Below are positions 1 to 8,235 of a stretch of DNA of 17,354 nucleotides, one piece after another; the stretch's first letter is position 1, and each line of letters begins with the position of its first letter. The position numbers and the translations under genes are program-made. The DNA is from Thiobacillus sp. (GTDB lineage: Bacteria; Pseudomonadota; Gammaproteobacteria; Burkholderiales; Thiobacillaceae): positions 1-17,354 of the forward strand of contig NZ_JANJXQ010000100.1 in NCBI RefSeq assembly GCF_024708915.1. The letters run 5' to 3'. Under the pieces are notes generated by a model. The model made no database searches and was not told where the DNA came from. It saw nothing but the letters and a program-made list of their open reading frames with translations.

Positions 1-1985
1 CGCTTGGAGGCCACCGTGGGGTGGGCCAGCACCTCGATCACGGCCTTCTCCAGCGGCAGGCCGTCCACGTTCAGCGGCGCGAAGCTGCGCTGCACGCTGG
101 TCACATCGCGGTGCATCTTGGGCGGCTTGCCCAGCAGCACGTCCATGGGCATGTCCACAGGAAATTTCTGGTCGCCCGACGTGACCGCCGTGTCTTCCAG
201 CACCAGTTGGCGCTCCTCGGTGGCCGTGCCGATCACGGCAAACGGGCAGCGCTCGCGCTCGCAGAAGGCCGTGAACTGCGCCAGCGACTCGGGCGCGATG
301 GCCAGCACATAGCGCTCCTGGCTCTCGTTGGACCAGATTTCCTTGGGCGCCAGGCCGGACTCCTCCAGCGGCACGGCGCGCAGGTCGAAGCGCGCGCCGC
401 GGCCCGCGTCATTCGTCAGCTCGGGGAAGGCGTTCGACAGGCCGCCCGCGCCCACGTCATGGATGGCCAGGATGGGGTTGTCCGCCCCCTGCGCCCAGCA
501 GTGGTTGATGACCTCCTGCGCACGGCGCTCGATCTCGGGGTTGCCGCGCTGCACGGAGTCGAAGTCCAGCTCCGCCGCGTTGGTGCCCGTGGCCATGGAA
601 CTGGCGGCGCCGCCGCCCATGCCGATGCGCATGCCGGGGCCGCCGAGCTGGATCAGCAGCGTGCCGGCGGGGAACAGGATTTTTTGGGTGAGCCGCGCGT
701 CGATCGTGCCCAGGCCGCCCGCGATCATGATGGGCTTGTGGTAGCCGCGGATGATGGCGCCCTCGCCCGTTCCGACCACCTGCTCGTATTCGCGGAAGTA
801 GCCCGTCAGGTTGGGCCGGCCGAACTCGTTGTTGAACGCGGCGCCGCCCAGCGGCCCCTCGGTCATGATCTGCAGGGGGCTGGCGATGTGCTCGGGCTTG
901 CCCACCTCGCTGCCCCAGAGCTTGGACACGGTGAAGCCCGTGAGGCCCGCCTTGGGCTTGGAGCCGCGGCCGGTAGCGCCCTCGTCGCGGATCTCGCCGC
1001 CCGCGCCGGTGGAAGCGCCGGGGAATGGCGAGATGGCCGTGGGGTGGTTGTGCGTCTCCACCTTCATCAGCACATGGTGGGTTGCACTACGCTTTTGATA
1101 GCTTGGAGCGCTTACCTGTTGGGCGAAAGACTCGAATTTGGCGATGAATTGCTCGACCTCGCTGCCTTCCATGATGGAGGCGTTGTCGGCATAGGCCACC
1201 ACGGTATGCTGGGGCGACACGGCTTCGGTGTTGCGGATCATGCCGAACAGGCTCTTGTCATGCGCCACGCCGTCGATGGTGAACTGGGCGTTGAAGATCT
1301 TGTGGCGGCAGTGCTCGCTGTTGGCCTGGGCGAACATCATCAACTCCACGTCGGTGGGGTTGCGCGCCAGGCCTGTGAAGGCGTTGACCAGGTAGTCGAT
1401 CTCATCGTCGGCCAGGGCCAGGCCCCAGGCCTTATTCGCAGCCTCCAGCGCCGCACGCCCGCCCTGCAGCACGTCCACGAAGGCCATGGGCTCGGCCTGC
1501 AGCTCGGTGAACAGGCGCTGCGCCTCGTCCAGCGTGGTGACCACCGATTCCGTCATGCGGTCGTGCAAGAGCGCCGCAACCTGCTGCAGCTGCTCGGTGC
1601 TCAACTCGGGCTTGCCACCCAGCAGGCCGCCCTTGAGGCTGATGCGGTATTCGGTGATGCGCTCGATGCGGCGCACCGCCAGGCCGCAGTTGTGGGCGAT
1701 GTCCGTGGCCTTGGACGCCCAGGGCGACACCGTGCCCAGGCGCGGAGTGACATACAGCACCATGCCGTCCCGCGGGCCGGCGTATGGGTCGCCGTAGGTC
1801 AGCAGAGCGGCCAGGCGCTCACGCGCGGCGGCATCGGGTGCGGCGTCGCCGGCCACCAGGTGCACGAAGCGCGCCGCAATGCCGTCGATCTTGGGATGAA
1901 TGGCCGCCAGGGCGGGTTGCAGTTGCTGGGCGCGGAAGGTGCTGAGGGCATTGCCGCCCTCCAGCGGGGTGATGTGCAAGGTCAC
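1..1985 (-). CDS. purL: Phosphoribosylformylglycinamidine synthase, N-terminal part (cut by window edge)
   Basis: This is the large, single-chain PurL that makes FGAM from FGAR, glutamine and ATP in de novo purine synthesis in the cytoplasm. About 661 codons are visible; the family is around 1,300 residues, so the rest of the synthetase part and the C-terminal glutaminase domain lie beyond the left edge. On the minus strand the reading frame is open from GTG at 1985 ([17 protein letters not shown]) to base 1. Recognisable blocks are NSEHCRHK, then [15 protein letters not shown] near residues 311-325, [14 protein letters not shown], and [16 protein letters not shown] chose GTG 1985 because the protein aligns from there with PurL N-termini as I remember them; no clear Shine-Dalgarno precedes it and no ATG lies just upstream in frame. 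The gene is divergent from map. Residues about 291-302 are encoded by unusually A/T-ending codons (see the repeat entry). Confidence 0.97.
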   Translation of the reverse strand, partial: MTLHITPLEGGNALSTFRAQQLQPALAAIHPKIDGIAARFVHLVAGDAAPDAAARERLAALLTYGDPYAGPRDGMVLYVTPRLGTVSPWASKATDIAHNCGLAVRRIERITEYRISLKGGLLGGKPELSTEQLQQVAALLHDRMTESVVTTLDEAQRLFTELQAEPMAFVDVLQGGRAALEAANKAWGLALADDEIDYLVNAFTGLARNPTDVELMMFAQANSEHCRHKIFNAQFTIDGVAHDKSLFGMIRNTEAVSPQHTVVAYADNASIMEGSEVEQFIAKFESFAQQVSAPSYQKRSATHHVLMKVETHNHPTAISPFPGASTGAGGEIRDEGATGRGSKPKAGLTGFTVSKLWGSEVGKPEHIASPLQIMTEGPLGGAAFNNEFGRPNLTGYFREYEQVVGTGEGAIIRGYHKPIMIAGGLGTIDARLTQKILFPAGTLLIQLGGPGMRIGMGGGAASSMATGTNAAELDFDSVQRGNPEIERRAQEVINHCWAQGADNPILAIHDVGAGGLSNAFPELTNDAGRGARFDLRAVPLEESGLAPKEIWSNESQERYVLAIAPESLAQFTAFCERERCPFAVIGTATEERQLVLEDTAVTSGDQKFPVDMPMDVLLGKPPKMHRDVTSVQRSFAPLNVDGLPLEKAVIEVLAHPTVASK
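1081..1115 (-). repeat. Short interspersed repeat (AGCTATC family) apparently inside the purL reading frame
   Basis: Read on the minus strand this stretch is GTAAGCGC, four variable bases, AGCTATC, then AAAAGCGTAGT. It matches the repeat after glnD (5695-5725 read on the minus strand) at about 22 of 31 aligned positions, with AAGCGC and AGCTATC identical and at the same spacing. Here it encodes [12 protein letters not shown] in PurL without breaking the frame, just before the VETHNHPT block. Its codons (GTA, GCT, CCA, TAT, CAA, CGT, AGT, GCA) contrast with the G/C-ending codons around it. It could instead be a chance match to native coding sequence. Confidence 0.5.
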
Positions 1986-2089
1986 GGTAGCGGCCTGTGT
2001 GGTGGCAGAAAGAGGCGTTTCGCCCGCTGGTTGAGGCAGCCGCTGAATGGGGCCGCCGCGCCGGCAGCGCGTGTTGGTGGGAGCCCGCT

Positions 2090-2095
2090 ATTTTA
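2090..2095 (-). promoter_or_regulatory. Putative purL -10 box (TAAAAT)
   Basis: TAAAAT stands out in the otherwise GC-rich 178-bp region between the divergent purL and map genes. It lies about 105 bases upstream of the purL GTG, leaving a leader of roughly 95 bases. No convincing -35 hexamer is seen at 16-18 bp. I saw no PurR-type operator. Confidence 0.4.
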
Positions 2096-2150
2096 GCCCG
2101 CGGCACCCGCCCTTGCCCGCCCCGCGCCCACAGGGGGCAAAGGCCGATGG

Positions 2151-2156
2151 GATAAT
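2151..2156 (+). promoter_or_regulatory. Putative map -10 box (GATAAT)
   Basis: GATAAT ends 7 bases before the map ATG at 2164. A transcript starting at normal distance from this box would begin at or next to the start codon. There is no Shine-Dalgarno in front of the ATG, which fits a leaderless or near-leaderless message. No good -35 hexamer is visible at the right spacing. Confidence 0.4.
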
Positions 2157-2163
2157 TTGCGCC

Positions 2164-2979
2164 ATGAGCATCACCATCAAAGACGCGCAGGGCATCGCCG
2201 GCATGCGCGAGGCCTGCCGCCTGGCGTCCGAAGTGCTGGACTACATTGCCCCACACATCAAGCCCGGCATCACCACCGCAGAGATCGACCGCCTGGGCGC
2301 GGAATGCATGGCCGCCCAGGGCACCGTGTCCGCCACCATCGGCTACCAGCCTCCGGGCTACCCGCCCTACCCCGGCCACCTGTGCACCTCGGTCAACCAT
2401 GTGGTCTGCCACGGCATTCCAAACGACAAGCCGCTCAAGAAGGGCGACATCGTCAATGTGGACGTCACCGTGATCACCAAGGACGGTTGGTATGGCGACA
2501 ACAGTCGCATGTACCTCATCGGCGAATGCTCCATTGCCGCCAAGCGGCTGTCGCAGCTCACGTTCGAATCCATGTGGCTGGGCATCCAGCAGGTCAAGCC
2601 GGGCGCGCGCCTGGGCGACATCGGCCACGCCATCCAGAAGTTCGCCGAGGGCCACGGCCTGTCGGTGGTGCGCGAGTTTTGCGGCCACGGCATCGGCCAG
2701 AAATTCCATGAGGACCCGCAGGTGCTGCACTATGGCCGCCCCGGCACGGGCGAGGAGCTGGTGCCCGGCATGACCTTCACCATCGAGCCCATGCTCAACC
2801 TGGGCAAGCGCGACATCAAGGAGCTGGGCAAGGACGGCTGGACCATCATCACCAAAGACCACAGTCTGTCGGCGCAGTGGGAACACACCGTGCTCGTGAC
2901 CGAGACCGGCTACGACGTGCTGACCCTCTCCGCCGGCTCCCCCGCGCTGCCGGCCTTCGTCACCGCCACCACGACCTGA
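2164..2979 (+). CDS. map: Type I methionine aminopeptidase
   Basis: The enzyme removes the N-terminal methionine from nascent proteins after deformylation, so it works downstream of the deformylase encoded at 5752-6291. The 271-residue product is a full-length type I enzyme. The dinuclear metal ligands are all visible: D100 (VNVDVT), D112 (YGDNSRM), H175 (CGHGIG), E208 (FTIEPM) and E240 (WEHT), and H83 (VCHGIP) matches the substrate-contacting His. ATG 2164 was chosen because MSITIKDAQGI begins at the usual family N-terminus; an in-frame ATG at 2047 adds 39 unconserved residues running through the purL promoter region. glnD follows 59 bp downstream on the same strand, the map-glnD order also known from Escherichia coli, so co-transcription is plausible. 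Confidence 0.97.
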   Translation: MSITIKDAQGIAGMREACRLASEVLDYIAPHIKPGITTAEIDRLGAECMAAQGTVSATIGYQPPGYPPYPGHLCTSVNHVVCHGIPNDKPLKKGDIVNVDVTVITKDGWYGDNSRMYLIGECSIAAKRLSQLTFESMWLGIQQVKPGARLGDIGHAIQKFAEGHGLSVVREFCGHGIGQKFHEDPQVLHYGRPGTGEELVPGMTFTIEPMLNLGKRDIKELGKDGWTIITKDHSLSAQWEHTVLVTETGYDVLTLSAGSPALPAFVTATTT

Positions 2980-3038
2980 GCCAGGCCGCCGCGCCCAGAG
3001 CGCCGCAAGGCATGCACGGTTCTTGCTAAACGTCCTCC

Positions 3039-5693
3039 ATGCCTTCCATCCCCCCCTGCCCCCCCGCCACTGCACCGGATCTCGCGCAGCTGCATGCGCT
3101 GCGCGACGCCTACCGCCAGGACAAGGCCGCCCTGCTGGCGACCCTGCGCGCGCCCGGAGCGTCCACGCGCGGCGTGCGCAGCCTGCTGCATCGCCTCTCG
3201 TCGCTGACCGACGGCCTGCTGTGCCGGCTGTGGGACCGCGCGCAGTTGCCTGAAGGCATGGCGCTGGTCGCCGTGGGGGGCTACGGACGCGCACAGCTGT
3301 TCCCTTATTCCGACGTGGACGTGCTGCTGCTGCTGCCAGACGGCATGAGCGTGGCCGCGGGCCATGCAGGTGCGGCGCCCTGCACACCGATCGAGACCTT
3401 CATCGGCAGCTGCTGGGACGCGGGGCTGGAGGTTGGGTCCAGCGTGCGCAGCGTGGCCGAATGCCTGAGCGAGGCCGCCGCCGATGTGACGGTGCAGACA
3501 TCGCTGCTGGAAGCGCGCCTGCTGTGCGGCAACGCCGCGTTGTTCGATGCGTTCCGCCAGCGCTACGACGCGCAGATGGACCCGCGCGCCTTTCTGGTCG
3601 CCAAGACGCTGGAGATGCGCCAGCGCCATACGAAATACGAAAACACCCCCTACGCGCTGGAGCCCAACTGCAAGGAGTCGCCCGGCGGCCTGCGCGACCT
3701 GCAGCTCATCCAGTGGGTGGCGCGCGCCGCGGGCCTGGGGCGCAATTGGCGCGAGTTGGCGGCCAGTGGCCTGGCCACACCGTTCGAGGTGCAGCAGATC
3801 GAGCGCAACGAGGCGTTGCTGTTCCTGATCCGCGCACGCCTGCATGCGCTGGCCGGCCGGCGCGAAGACCGCCTGGTGTTCGATCTGCAGACCGCCGTGG
3901 CCGAGACCTTCGGCTACCGCTCCACCGCACCGGACGGCCAGCGCCTGGCGATGCGTGCCAGCGAGACGCTGATGCGCCGCTACTACTGGGCCGCCAAGGC
4001 CGTGTCGCAGCTGTGCCAGATCCTGCTGCTGGGCATCGAGGAGCGACTGAACCCCTCCACGCATGAACTGCGTCCGATCAACCCGCGCTTCTTCGAGAAG
4101 GCCGGCATGATCGAAGTGGCCAGCGACGACCTGTACGAAAGAGAACCCCACGCCGTCCTGGAAACCTTCCTGCTCTACGAGACCACCGTAGGGCTCAAGG
4201 ATCTGTCGGCACGCACGCTGCGAGCGCTCTACAACGCGCGTGGCGTGATGGACAGTGAATTCCGGCGCGACCCCGCGAACCGCGCACTGTTCATGCAGAT
4301 CCTGCAGCAGCCCGCAGGCATCACGCACGCCATGCGGCTCATGAACCAGACCTCCGTGCTGGGCCGCTACCTGTGGCCCTTCCGGCGCATCGTGGGGCAG
4401 ATGCAGCATGACCTGTTCCATGTCTACACGGTGGACCAGCACATCCTGATGGTGTTGCGCAACGTGCGGCGCTTTTTCATGGCCGAACACGCGCATGAAT
4501 ACCCGTCGTGTTCACAGCTCGCCGCAGGCTGGGACAAACCGTGGATTCTCTACATCGCTGCGCTGTTCCACGACATCGGCAAGGGGCGCGGCGGCGACCA
4601 TTCACAGATCGGCGCGCAGGAAGTGCGGCGCTTTTGCCGCCAGCACGCGGCGCACGGCATCACGCGCGAGGACGCGCGGCTCATTGAATTCCTGGTGGCC
4701 GAGCACCTCACCATGAGCCAGGTGGCGCAAAAGCAGGATCTGTCCGACCCCGACGTGATCGCCGCCTTCGCGCGCCGCGTGGGCAACGAGCGCTACCTCA
4801 CCGCCCTGTACCTGCTCACCGTGGCCGACATCCGCGGCACCAGCCCCAAGGTGTGGAACGCCTGGAAGGGCAAGCTGCTGGAAGACCTGTACCACGCGAC
4901 GCTGCGCACCCTGGGCGGGCGCGCACCCGACGCCGCCGCCGAGATCGAGGCGCGCAAACGCGAAGCGCTGGTGCTGCTGGCATTGGCCTCCCAGCCCCAC
5001 GAGGCGCACAAGAAGCTGTGGGATTCGCTGGACGTGAGCTATTTCATGCGCCACGAGGCGGCGGACATCGCCTGGCACACCCGCCACCTCTCGCGCCACG
5101 TGGGCGCCGGCAAGCCGGTGGTGCGCGCACGCCAGTCGCTGGCGGGCGAAGGCCTGCAGGTGCTGGTGTATGCGCCGGACCAGAGCGACCTGTTCATGCG
5201 CATCTGCGGCTACTTCGACCGTGCGGGCTTTTCCATCCTGGATGCGCGTGTGCACACCGCCAACAACGGCCATGCGCTGGACACCTTCCAGGTCGTTGCC
5301 TCCAGCCAGCCAGGCGCCTACCGCGAGCTCATTCACATGGTCGAGAACGACCTGCTGCGCGCCATCGAAGACCCGCGGCCGCTGCCCGAGCCTACGCGCA
5401 AGCGCGTGTCGCGTCGCGTCAAAAGCTTCCCCATCGCGCCGCGCGTCACGCTGCGCCCTGACGAAAAGGCCCAGCGCTGGCTCATCAGCATTTCCGCCAG
5501 CGACCGTGCCGGCCTGCTGTACCTGGTGGCGCGCGTGCTCTCGCGCCACAGCCTCAGCGTGCAGTTGGCCAAGGTGAGCACGCTGGGCGAACGGGTGGAG
5601 GACGTGTTCCTGGTGCAGGGCCCGGAGATGCAGAACAACGCGCGACAGATCCAGATCGAGACCGAGCTACTGCAGGCGCTGGCCGATCAATGA
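3039..5693 (+). CDS. glnD: Bifunctional PII uridylyltransferase / uridylyl-removing enzyme
   Basis: GlnD senses glutamine and adds or removes UMP on PII proteins (GlnB/GlnK), setting glutamine synthetase activity and NtrBC signalling. The 884-residue product is close to the E. coli length (about 890). Domains in order are a nucleotidyltransferase with [16 protein letters not shown] at residues 80-95 (metal-binding D92 and D94), a linker, an HD phosphohydrolase domain with H461 and the HD pair H511-D512 (LFHDIGKG), and two C-terminal ACT domains starting near residues 706 ([14 protein letters not shown]) and 815 ([13 protein letters not shown]). Both catalytic centres look intact. ATG 3039 is the first start of the frame; a Shine-Dalgarno is not obvious. 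The gene ends 58 bp from the convergent def stop, with a repeat between. Confidence 0.97.
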   Translation: MPSIPPCPPATAPDLAQLHALRDAYRQDKAALLATLRAPGASTRGVRSLLHRLSSLTDGLLCRLWDRAQLPEGMALVAVGGYGRAQLFPYSDVDVLLLLPDGMSVAAGHAGAAPCTPIETFIGSCWDAGLEVGSSVRSVAECLSEAAADVTVQTSLLEARLLCGNAALFDAFRQRYDAQMDPRAFLVAKTLEMRQRHTKYENTPYALEPNCKESPGGLRDLQLIQWVARAAGLGRNWRELAASGLATPFEVQQIERNEALLFLIRARLHALAGRREDRLVFDLQTAVAETFGYRSTAPDGQRLAMRASETLMRRYYWAAKAVSQLCQILLLGIEERLNPSTHELRPINPRFFEKAGMIEVASDDLYEREPHAVLETFLLYETTVGLKDLSARTLRALYNARGVMDSEFRRDPANRALFMQILQQPAGITHAMRLMNQTSVLGRYLWPFRRIVGQMQHDLFHVYTVDQHILMVLRNVRRFFMAEHAHEYPSCSQLAAGWDKPWILYIAALFHDIGKGRGGDHSQIGAQEVRRFCRQHAAHGITREDARLIEFLVAEHLTMSQVAQKQDLSDPDVIAAFARRVGNERYLTALYLLTVADIRGTSPKVWNAWKGKLLEDLYHATLRTLGGRAPDAAAEIEARKREALVLLALASQPHEAHKKLWDSLDVSYFMRHEAADIAWHTRHLSRHVGAGKPVVRARQSLAGEGLQVLVYAPDQSDLFMRICGYFDRAGFSILDARVHTANNGHALDTFQVVASSQPGAYRELIHMVENDLLRAIEDPRPLPEPTRKRVSRRVKSFPIAPRVTLRPDEKAQRWLISISASDRAGLLYLVARVLSRHSLSVQLAKVSTLGERVEDVFLVQGPEMQNNARQIQIETELLQALADQ

Positions 5694-5740
5694 CTATGAT
5701 TTCGATAGCTGCTTGCGCTTGCCACAAGGGCGCTACAGCC
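5694..5740. repeat. Comamonadaceae-type interspersed repeat between glnD and def
   Basis: Directly after the glnD stop lies ATGATTTCGATAGCTGCTTG followed by CGCTTGCCACAAGGGCGCTA. I recognise from memory the pattern GATAGCTGCT(T/A)GCGCTTG as a frequent small intergenic repeat in Acidovorax-like genomes; this was not checked. The GCGCTTG and CAAGGGCGC arms can form an imperfect hairpin. It sits between two convergent stops, a usual place for such elements. A diverged copy is in purL at 1081-1115. Confidence 0.6.
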
Positions 5741-5741
5741 T

Positions 5742-5757
5742 GATTGAGCGCTCAATC
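5742..5757. terminator. Perfect 16-bp palindrome between convergent glnD and def
   Basis: GATTGAGCGCTCAATC is a perfect palindrome that overlaps the def stop codon (5752-5754). Placed between convergent genes it could act as a bidirectional transcript-end structure, but neither strand has a T-run after it, so it is not a classical intrinsic terminator. A perfect palindrome with no loop may also be a protein-binding site. Confidence 0.35.
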
Positions 5758-6291
5758 GTCTTCTACCGCACCAATCTCCGGAAACAACACCTCCGTGTAA
5801 CCGAACTGCGTGAAATCGCGCACGCGCATTGGGTAGAGCTTGCCGATCAGGTGGTCGCACTCGTGCTGCACTACCCGCGCGTGGAAACCTTCCGCCACAC
5901 GGTCGATAGGCGCGCCCAGCAGGTCGACGCCGCGGTAGTGGATGCGCGCAAAGCGCGGCACCTTGCCGCGCAGGCCCGGCACGGACAGGCAGCCCTCCCA
6001 GTCCTCCTCCTCTTCGGCGCCCAGCGGCGTGATCACGGGATTGATGAGCACCGTGGGCGGCACGATGGGGCGGTCGGGATAGCGCGGGTTGCGCTCGCCG
6101 GAGCCGAAGATCACCACCTGCCAATCCTCCCCGATCTGCGGTGCTGCCAGGCCCGCGCCGTTCACGGCCTGCATCGTCTCGCGCATGTCGTTCACCAGTT
6201 GGTGCAGCGCGGGCGTATCGAATGCGGTAACGGGTTGGGCCACCCGCAACAGTCGCGGGTCGCCCATCTTCAGGATGGTGCGGATGGTCAT
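5752..6291 (-). CDS. def: Peptide deformylase
   Basis: The enzyme removes the N-formyl group from nascent polypeptides at the ribosome, the step before methionine aminopeptidase. The 179-residue product has all three family motifs: [10 protein letters not shown] (residues 45-54), EGCLSVPG (99-106, metal ligand C101) and HECDHL (143-148, ligands H143 and H147, catalytic E144). ATG 6291 gives [15 protein letters not shown], the normal N-terminus; the frame stays open about 550 bases further upstream but that part is shadow sequence over the neighbouring gene. The C-terminal tail [12 protein letters not shown] is typical of proteobacterial secondary deformylases. The gene is not next to fmt here, so it may be a second copy. 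It is divergent from the DUF454 gene with 96 bp between starts. Confidence 0.96.
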   Translation of the reverse strand: MTIRTILKMGDPRLLRVAQPVTAFDTPALHQLVNDMRETMQAVNGAGLAAPQIGEDWQVVIFGSGERNPRYPDRPIVPPTVLINPVITPLGAEEEEDWEGCLSVPGLRGKVPRFARIHYRGVDLLGAPIDRVAEGFHARVVQHECDHLIGKLYPMRVRDFTQFGYTEVLFPEIGAVEDD

Positions 6292-6387
6292 GGTGGGTCT
6301 GCGGGCTGCAGCCGCCAAGCGCAGGGCATGGCGAAAGGCATGGCGGCGTCCCTGCCTTGGAGCATAACGCCCGGCAACACCTGCACA

Positions 6388-6816
6388 ATGGCAGGCATGT
6401 CTCCGCCGCCCGAGCCACTGCCGCCCGTCCCTGAGCAAGCGCCCCTGCCCGCGCTGGCGCGCTGGCTCTTGCTGGTGTTTGCCGCACTCTGCCTGGCGAT
6501 GGGGGTGATCGGCATCGTCGTGCCGGGCCTGCCCAGCACGGTGTTCATCCTCATGGCAGGCTGGGCGGCCGCGCGCAGTTCGCCGCGCCTGTACCGCTGG
6601 CTGTGGTTTCACCCGCTGTTCGGCTCCATGCTGCGCAACTGGGCCAACGGCGGACGCGTGAGCCGCCATGCAAAGTGGAGCGCCACCTTCCTGATGGCCC
6701 TGTGCGCGCTGGTGCTGTGGGTGGTGCATATCCCGCGCTGGGCGTCCATCAGCGCGGTGGTCAGCATGGCCTGCGTACTGGTGTGGCTGTGGCTTCGCCC
6801 TGAGCCGCAGCGCTGA
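6388..6816 (+). CDS. DUF454 family inner-membrane protein (YbaN-like)
   Basis: The product has 142 residues from ATG 6388 (139 from the alternative ATG at 6397, equally possible). A short Pro-rich N-terminus ([20 protein letters not shown]) leads into a long hydrophobic stretch, [20 protein letters not shown] and onward. Then come the family-typical [20 protein letters not shown] and the HPLFG segment, and two more membrane segments close the protein ([13 protein letters not shown] and [15 protein letters not shown]). The layout and the PGLP(S/T)T(P/V)F pattern match DUF454/YbaN, small inner-membrane proteins of unknown function. The gene is divergent from def, and a weak -10-like CATAAC lies about 20 bases upstream of the first ATG. 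It ends about 75 bp before tRNA-Asn. Confidence 0.85.
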   Translation: MAGMSPPPEPLPPVPEQAPLPALARWLLLVFAALCLAMGVIGIVVPGLPSTVFILMAGWAAARSSPRLYRWLWFHPLFGSMLRNWANGGRVSRHAKWSATFLMALCALVLWVVHIPRWASISAVVSMACVLVWLWLRPEPQR

Positions 6817-6872
6817 CATCGCCCTTCGCATCCCTTGCACAGCACAGCGTCAAGGCGGCACTTTTTTATGTA

Positions 6873-6878
6873 TATAAT
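6873..6878 (+). promoter_or_regulatory. tRNA-Asn -10 box (TATAAT)
   Basis: A consensus TATAAT lies 11 bases before the mature tRNA 5' end in an A/T-rich stretch (cttttttatgtatataatct). The hexamer 17 bp upstream (TCAAGG at 6850-6855) is a poor -35 match, so strength may rely on the -10 and its context. Confidence 0.7.
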
Positions 6879-6889
6879 CTAAGTCTTGT

Positions 6890-6965
6890 TCCTCGATAGC
6901 TCAGTCGGTAGAGCGCCGGACTGTTAATCCGTAGGTCCCTGGTTCGAGCCCAGGTCGGGGAGCCA
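6890..6965 (+). tRNA. tRNA-Asn (anticodon GUU), CCA encoded
   Basis: The gene is 76 nt including an encoded CCA (6963-6965). The acceptor arms TCCTCGA and TCGGGGA pair fully with one G-T pair. The D-arm AGCTCAGTCGGTAGAGC, the anticodon loop CTGTTAA with GTT at 6923-6925, and the T-arm GGTTCGAGCCC are all standard. No intron or duplicated 3' fragment is seen in the window. The accessory-looking region begins right after it. Confidence 0.98.
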
Positions 6966-6981
6966 GACATAGCAAGCACTC

Positions 6982-7013
6982 AGGCCATCCTTCGGGGTGG
7001 CCTTTTGCTTTTT
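6982..7013 (+). terminator. Intrinsic terminator of tRNA-Asn
   Basis: A 9-bp stem (AGGCCATCC with GGGTGGCCT, one G-T pair) closes a stable TTCG tetraloop at 6991-6994 and is followed by TTTGCTTTTT. It begins 17 bases after the CCA end, as expected for a tRNA transcript end. Confidence 0.9.
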
Positions 7014-7080
7014 CCTGTTTCTGTATTGGCTCGGGGCTCGCCATGGATCGCGCGCTGATCAACACGTCAAAGGAATCAAG

Positions 7081-7347
7081 ATGCAGACAGACCAAATCCT
7101 AAGCCACCTGAAAAAACATGGGCAGCTACTCGATCTGGAGATAGCGTCGGCAACCGGGATTGCACTGGTTCAAGTACGCAAGTCGCTGGCTGACTTGACG
7201 GCACGCGGCGAAATATCCCGGTGCAGCGTCACCCACTTCAATGGCGACAAGCGTGTTGATGGTTTTCAGTGCAGGATTTCGGGCTATGTACCACCCGCCG
7301 CGCCAGGCCGAAAGGCCGGGCCTAGCAAAAGCGTCTCGCCAGACTAG
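7081..7347 (+). CDS. Small winged-helix-like protein, putative regulator
   Basis: The product has 88 residues. ATG 7081 is preceded by AAGGAATCAAG, giving an acceptable ribosome site; the frame is open upstream but runs back into the tRNA terminator. Residues about 1-60 (MQTDQILSHLKKHGQLLDLE, then IASATGIALVQVRKSLADLT, then ARGEISRCSVTHFNGDK) have the pattern of a winged helix: helix, turn-helix, recognition helix, then a wing with a basic tip. The tail is Pro/Gly/Lys-rich and looks disordered. Such small proteins occur as FaeA-like or MarR/ArsR-like DNA-binding proteins in accessory regions; I cannot assign a specific family. The J-like gene follows 121 bp downstream on the same strand across a structured leader, so the two could be one unit. 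Confidence 0.7.
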   Translation: MQTDQILSHLKKHGQLLDLEIASATGIALVQVRKSLADLTARGEISRCSVTHFNGDKRVDGFQCRISGYVPPAAPGRKAGPSKSVSPD

Positions 7348-7356
7348 AAACGGGAC

Positions 7357-7435
7357 AGCCATGAAGGATGGCTCGGAGTGATGTCCTGGCGGTCCAGGAG
7401 TCCAGCGGGTGATCCCTTCAGCGAGGGGTGATCCC
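7357..7435 (+). promoter_or_regulatory. Structured leader with hairpins and direct repeats before the J-like gene
   Basis: The 121-bp gap between the winged-helix gene and the J-like gene holds ordered structure. One hairpin is AGCCAT-GAAGG-ATGGCT (7357-7373), a second is CCTGG-CGGT-CCAGG (7385-7398), and GGGTGATCCC occurs twice (7407-7416 and 7426-7435, 19 bp apart). No clear -10 box is visible. The repeats resemble a paired operator and the hairpins a transcript leader; both readings are inference. Confidence 0.45.
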
Positions 7436-7468
7436 AGTGGGTTTCAACCAGCTTAAGGAGCAATATCA

Positions 7469-8008
7469 GTGACCAACGCACAACGCCGGGCCGCATTGCT
7501 CGCCAGCCGCAAGGCCGAAATGGATTCGTCAAGCAACGACAGCAAGCCAACACCCAAGCCCAGCAGCGTATTCTGCCCCCATGAGGCTGGTGCGTATTAC
7601 CTTGCTGACGTGAATACGGTCGGCACGTTCAAGATGTTTGCCAGGGACCGCAAGCCGCCCGTTTACACCTACGACATCATTACCGTTCACTTTGAATTGA
7701 ATCCTGACACCGGTACATGGATCTGGTTTGACGGCAAGAAAAATCAATTCCCGCGCAAGGCTCAGGATGGTTGGCGTCTTGGCAGCAGAAAGTTGCACCA
7801 CACACGCGAAGGCGCAGAGGCCGAGGTGCAGTGCGCGATGGCCAAGAACGGCGACCGGGTGACCAAGGTGCATGACCTGCCCGACGATATGACTGCGCTG
7901 AAAAAGATCCGTAGCACCCACCATCCGGACCGCAACCCCGATGCCGACCAGGACCTCTATCAGGCGGTAGTCGAGAAACTGGACAGGATACGTGCGCTGG
8001 CCCAGTGA
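7469..8008 (+). CDS. Small protein with C-terminal J-domain-like segment
   Basis: The 179-residue product starts at GTG 7469, eight bases after a good Shine-Dalgarno AAGGAG (7455-7460). The N-terminus is polar and Ser/Pro-rich (residues 1-33). The middle (about 35-115) carries aromatic-rich segments (YTYDIITVHFELNPDTGTWI) of unknown fold. The C-terminus, residues about 140-178, reads DMTALKKIRSTHHPDRNPDA then DQDLYQAVVEKLDRIR, which matches helix II, the HPD tripeptide (152-154) and helix III of a DnaJ J domain. Helix I of a normal J domain is not recognisable, so it is a shortened or diverged version. If functional it could contact Hsp70 (DnaK); the rest has no recognised role. No Zn-finger or Gly/Phe region is present. 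Confidence 0.8.
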   Translation: MTNAQRRAALLASRKAEMDSSSNDSKPTPKPSSVFCPHEAGAYYLADVNTVGTFKMFARDRKPPVYTYDIITVHFELNPDTGTWIWFDGKKNQFPRKAQDGWRLGSRKLHHTREGAEAEVQCAMAKNGDRVTKVHDLPDDMTALKKIRSTHHPDRNPDADQDLYQAVVEKLDRIRALAQ

Positions 8009-8039
8009 GCCATACTGAAACATGACAGGGTCTAAAACC

Positions 8040-8156
8040 ATGCAAGAGACTCAGCCCAACAATCCGCTCCACGGTGTCACGCTTGAACAGTTATTGAACG
8101 GGCTGGTTTCTGGCTTTCATGAGTCATCATCAGCAAGTTTCAGGAATTACTCCTGA
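8040..8156 (+). pseudogene. Truncated N-terminal remnant of a VF530/DUF2132 gene
   Basis: A 38-codon frame from ATG 8040 reads MQETQPNNPLHGVTLEQLLN then GLVSGFHESSSASFRNYS and stop. The first 23 residues, especially NNPLHGVTLE..L..LV, match the start of the VF530 family (DUF2132), small proteins of about 70 residues annotated as DNA-binding. After GLV the match ends: the expected HYGW...F..NPS.KSSLKFLRKTPWAR part is absent in all three frames downstream. The 3' two-thirds appear to be deleted or replaced. There is no clear Shine-Dalgarno. It lies 31 bp after the J-like gene. It may still be translated as a short peptide, but a broken gene is the simpler reading. Confidence 0.7.
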
Positions 8157-8170
8157 GGATTTCTGCTGCC

Positions 8171-8198
8171 AAGACAATCCAAGGCATTCGGCTACAAT
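8171..8198 (+). promoter_or_regulatory. Putative sigma70 promoter of the DUF4124 gene
   Basis: A -10 box TACAAT (8193-8198) lies 16 bp downstream of AAGACA (8171-8176, 4 of 6 to TTGACA). The predicted transcript has a leader of about 80 bases before ATG 8287. Confidence 0.55.
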
Positions 8199-8235
8199 GG
8201 CCGGACGAATAAGACTTCAAGCCGAAGCGTTGCCA

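Noticed and set aside
21..2096. Long plus-strand frame of 691 codons over purL
   Set aside because: It is a GC-driven shadow of purL; only the minus-strand frame matches a protein family.
6890..6965. Integrative element bounded by a duplicated tRNA-Asn 3' end
   Set aside because: I found no second copy of the T-arm and acceptor sequence in the window and no recombinase gene.
6901..7095. Minus-strand frame encoding RPGLEPGTYGLTVRRSTD
   Set aside because: It is the antisense translation of tRNA-Asn, a well-known annotation artefact.
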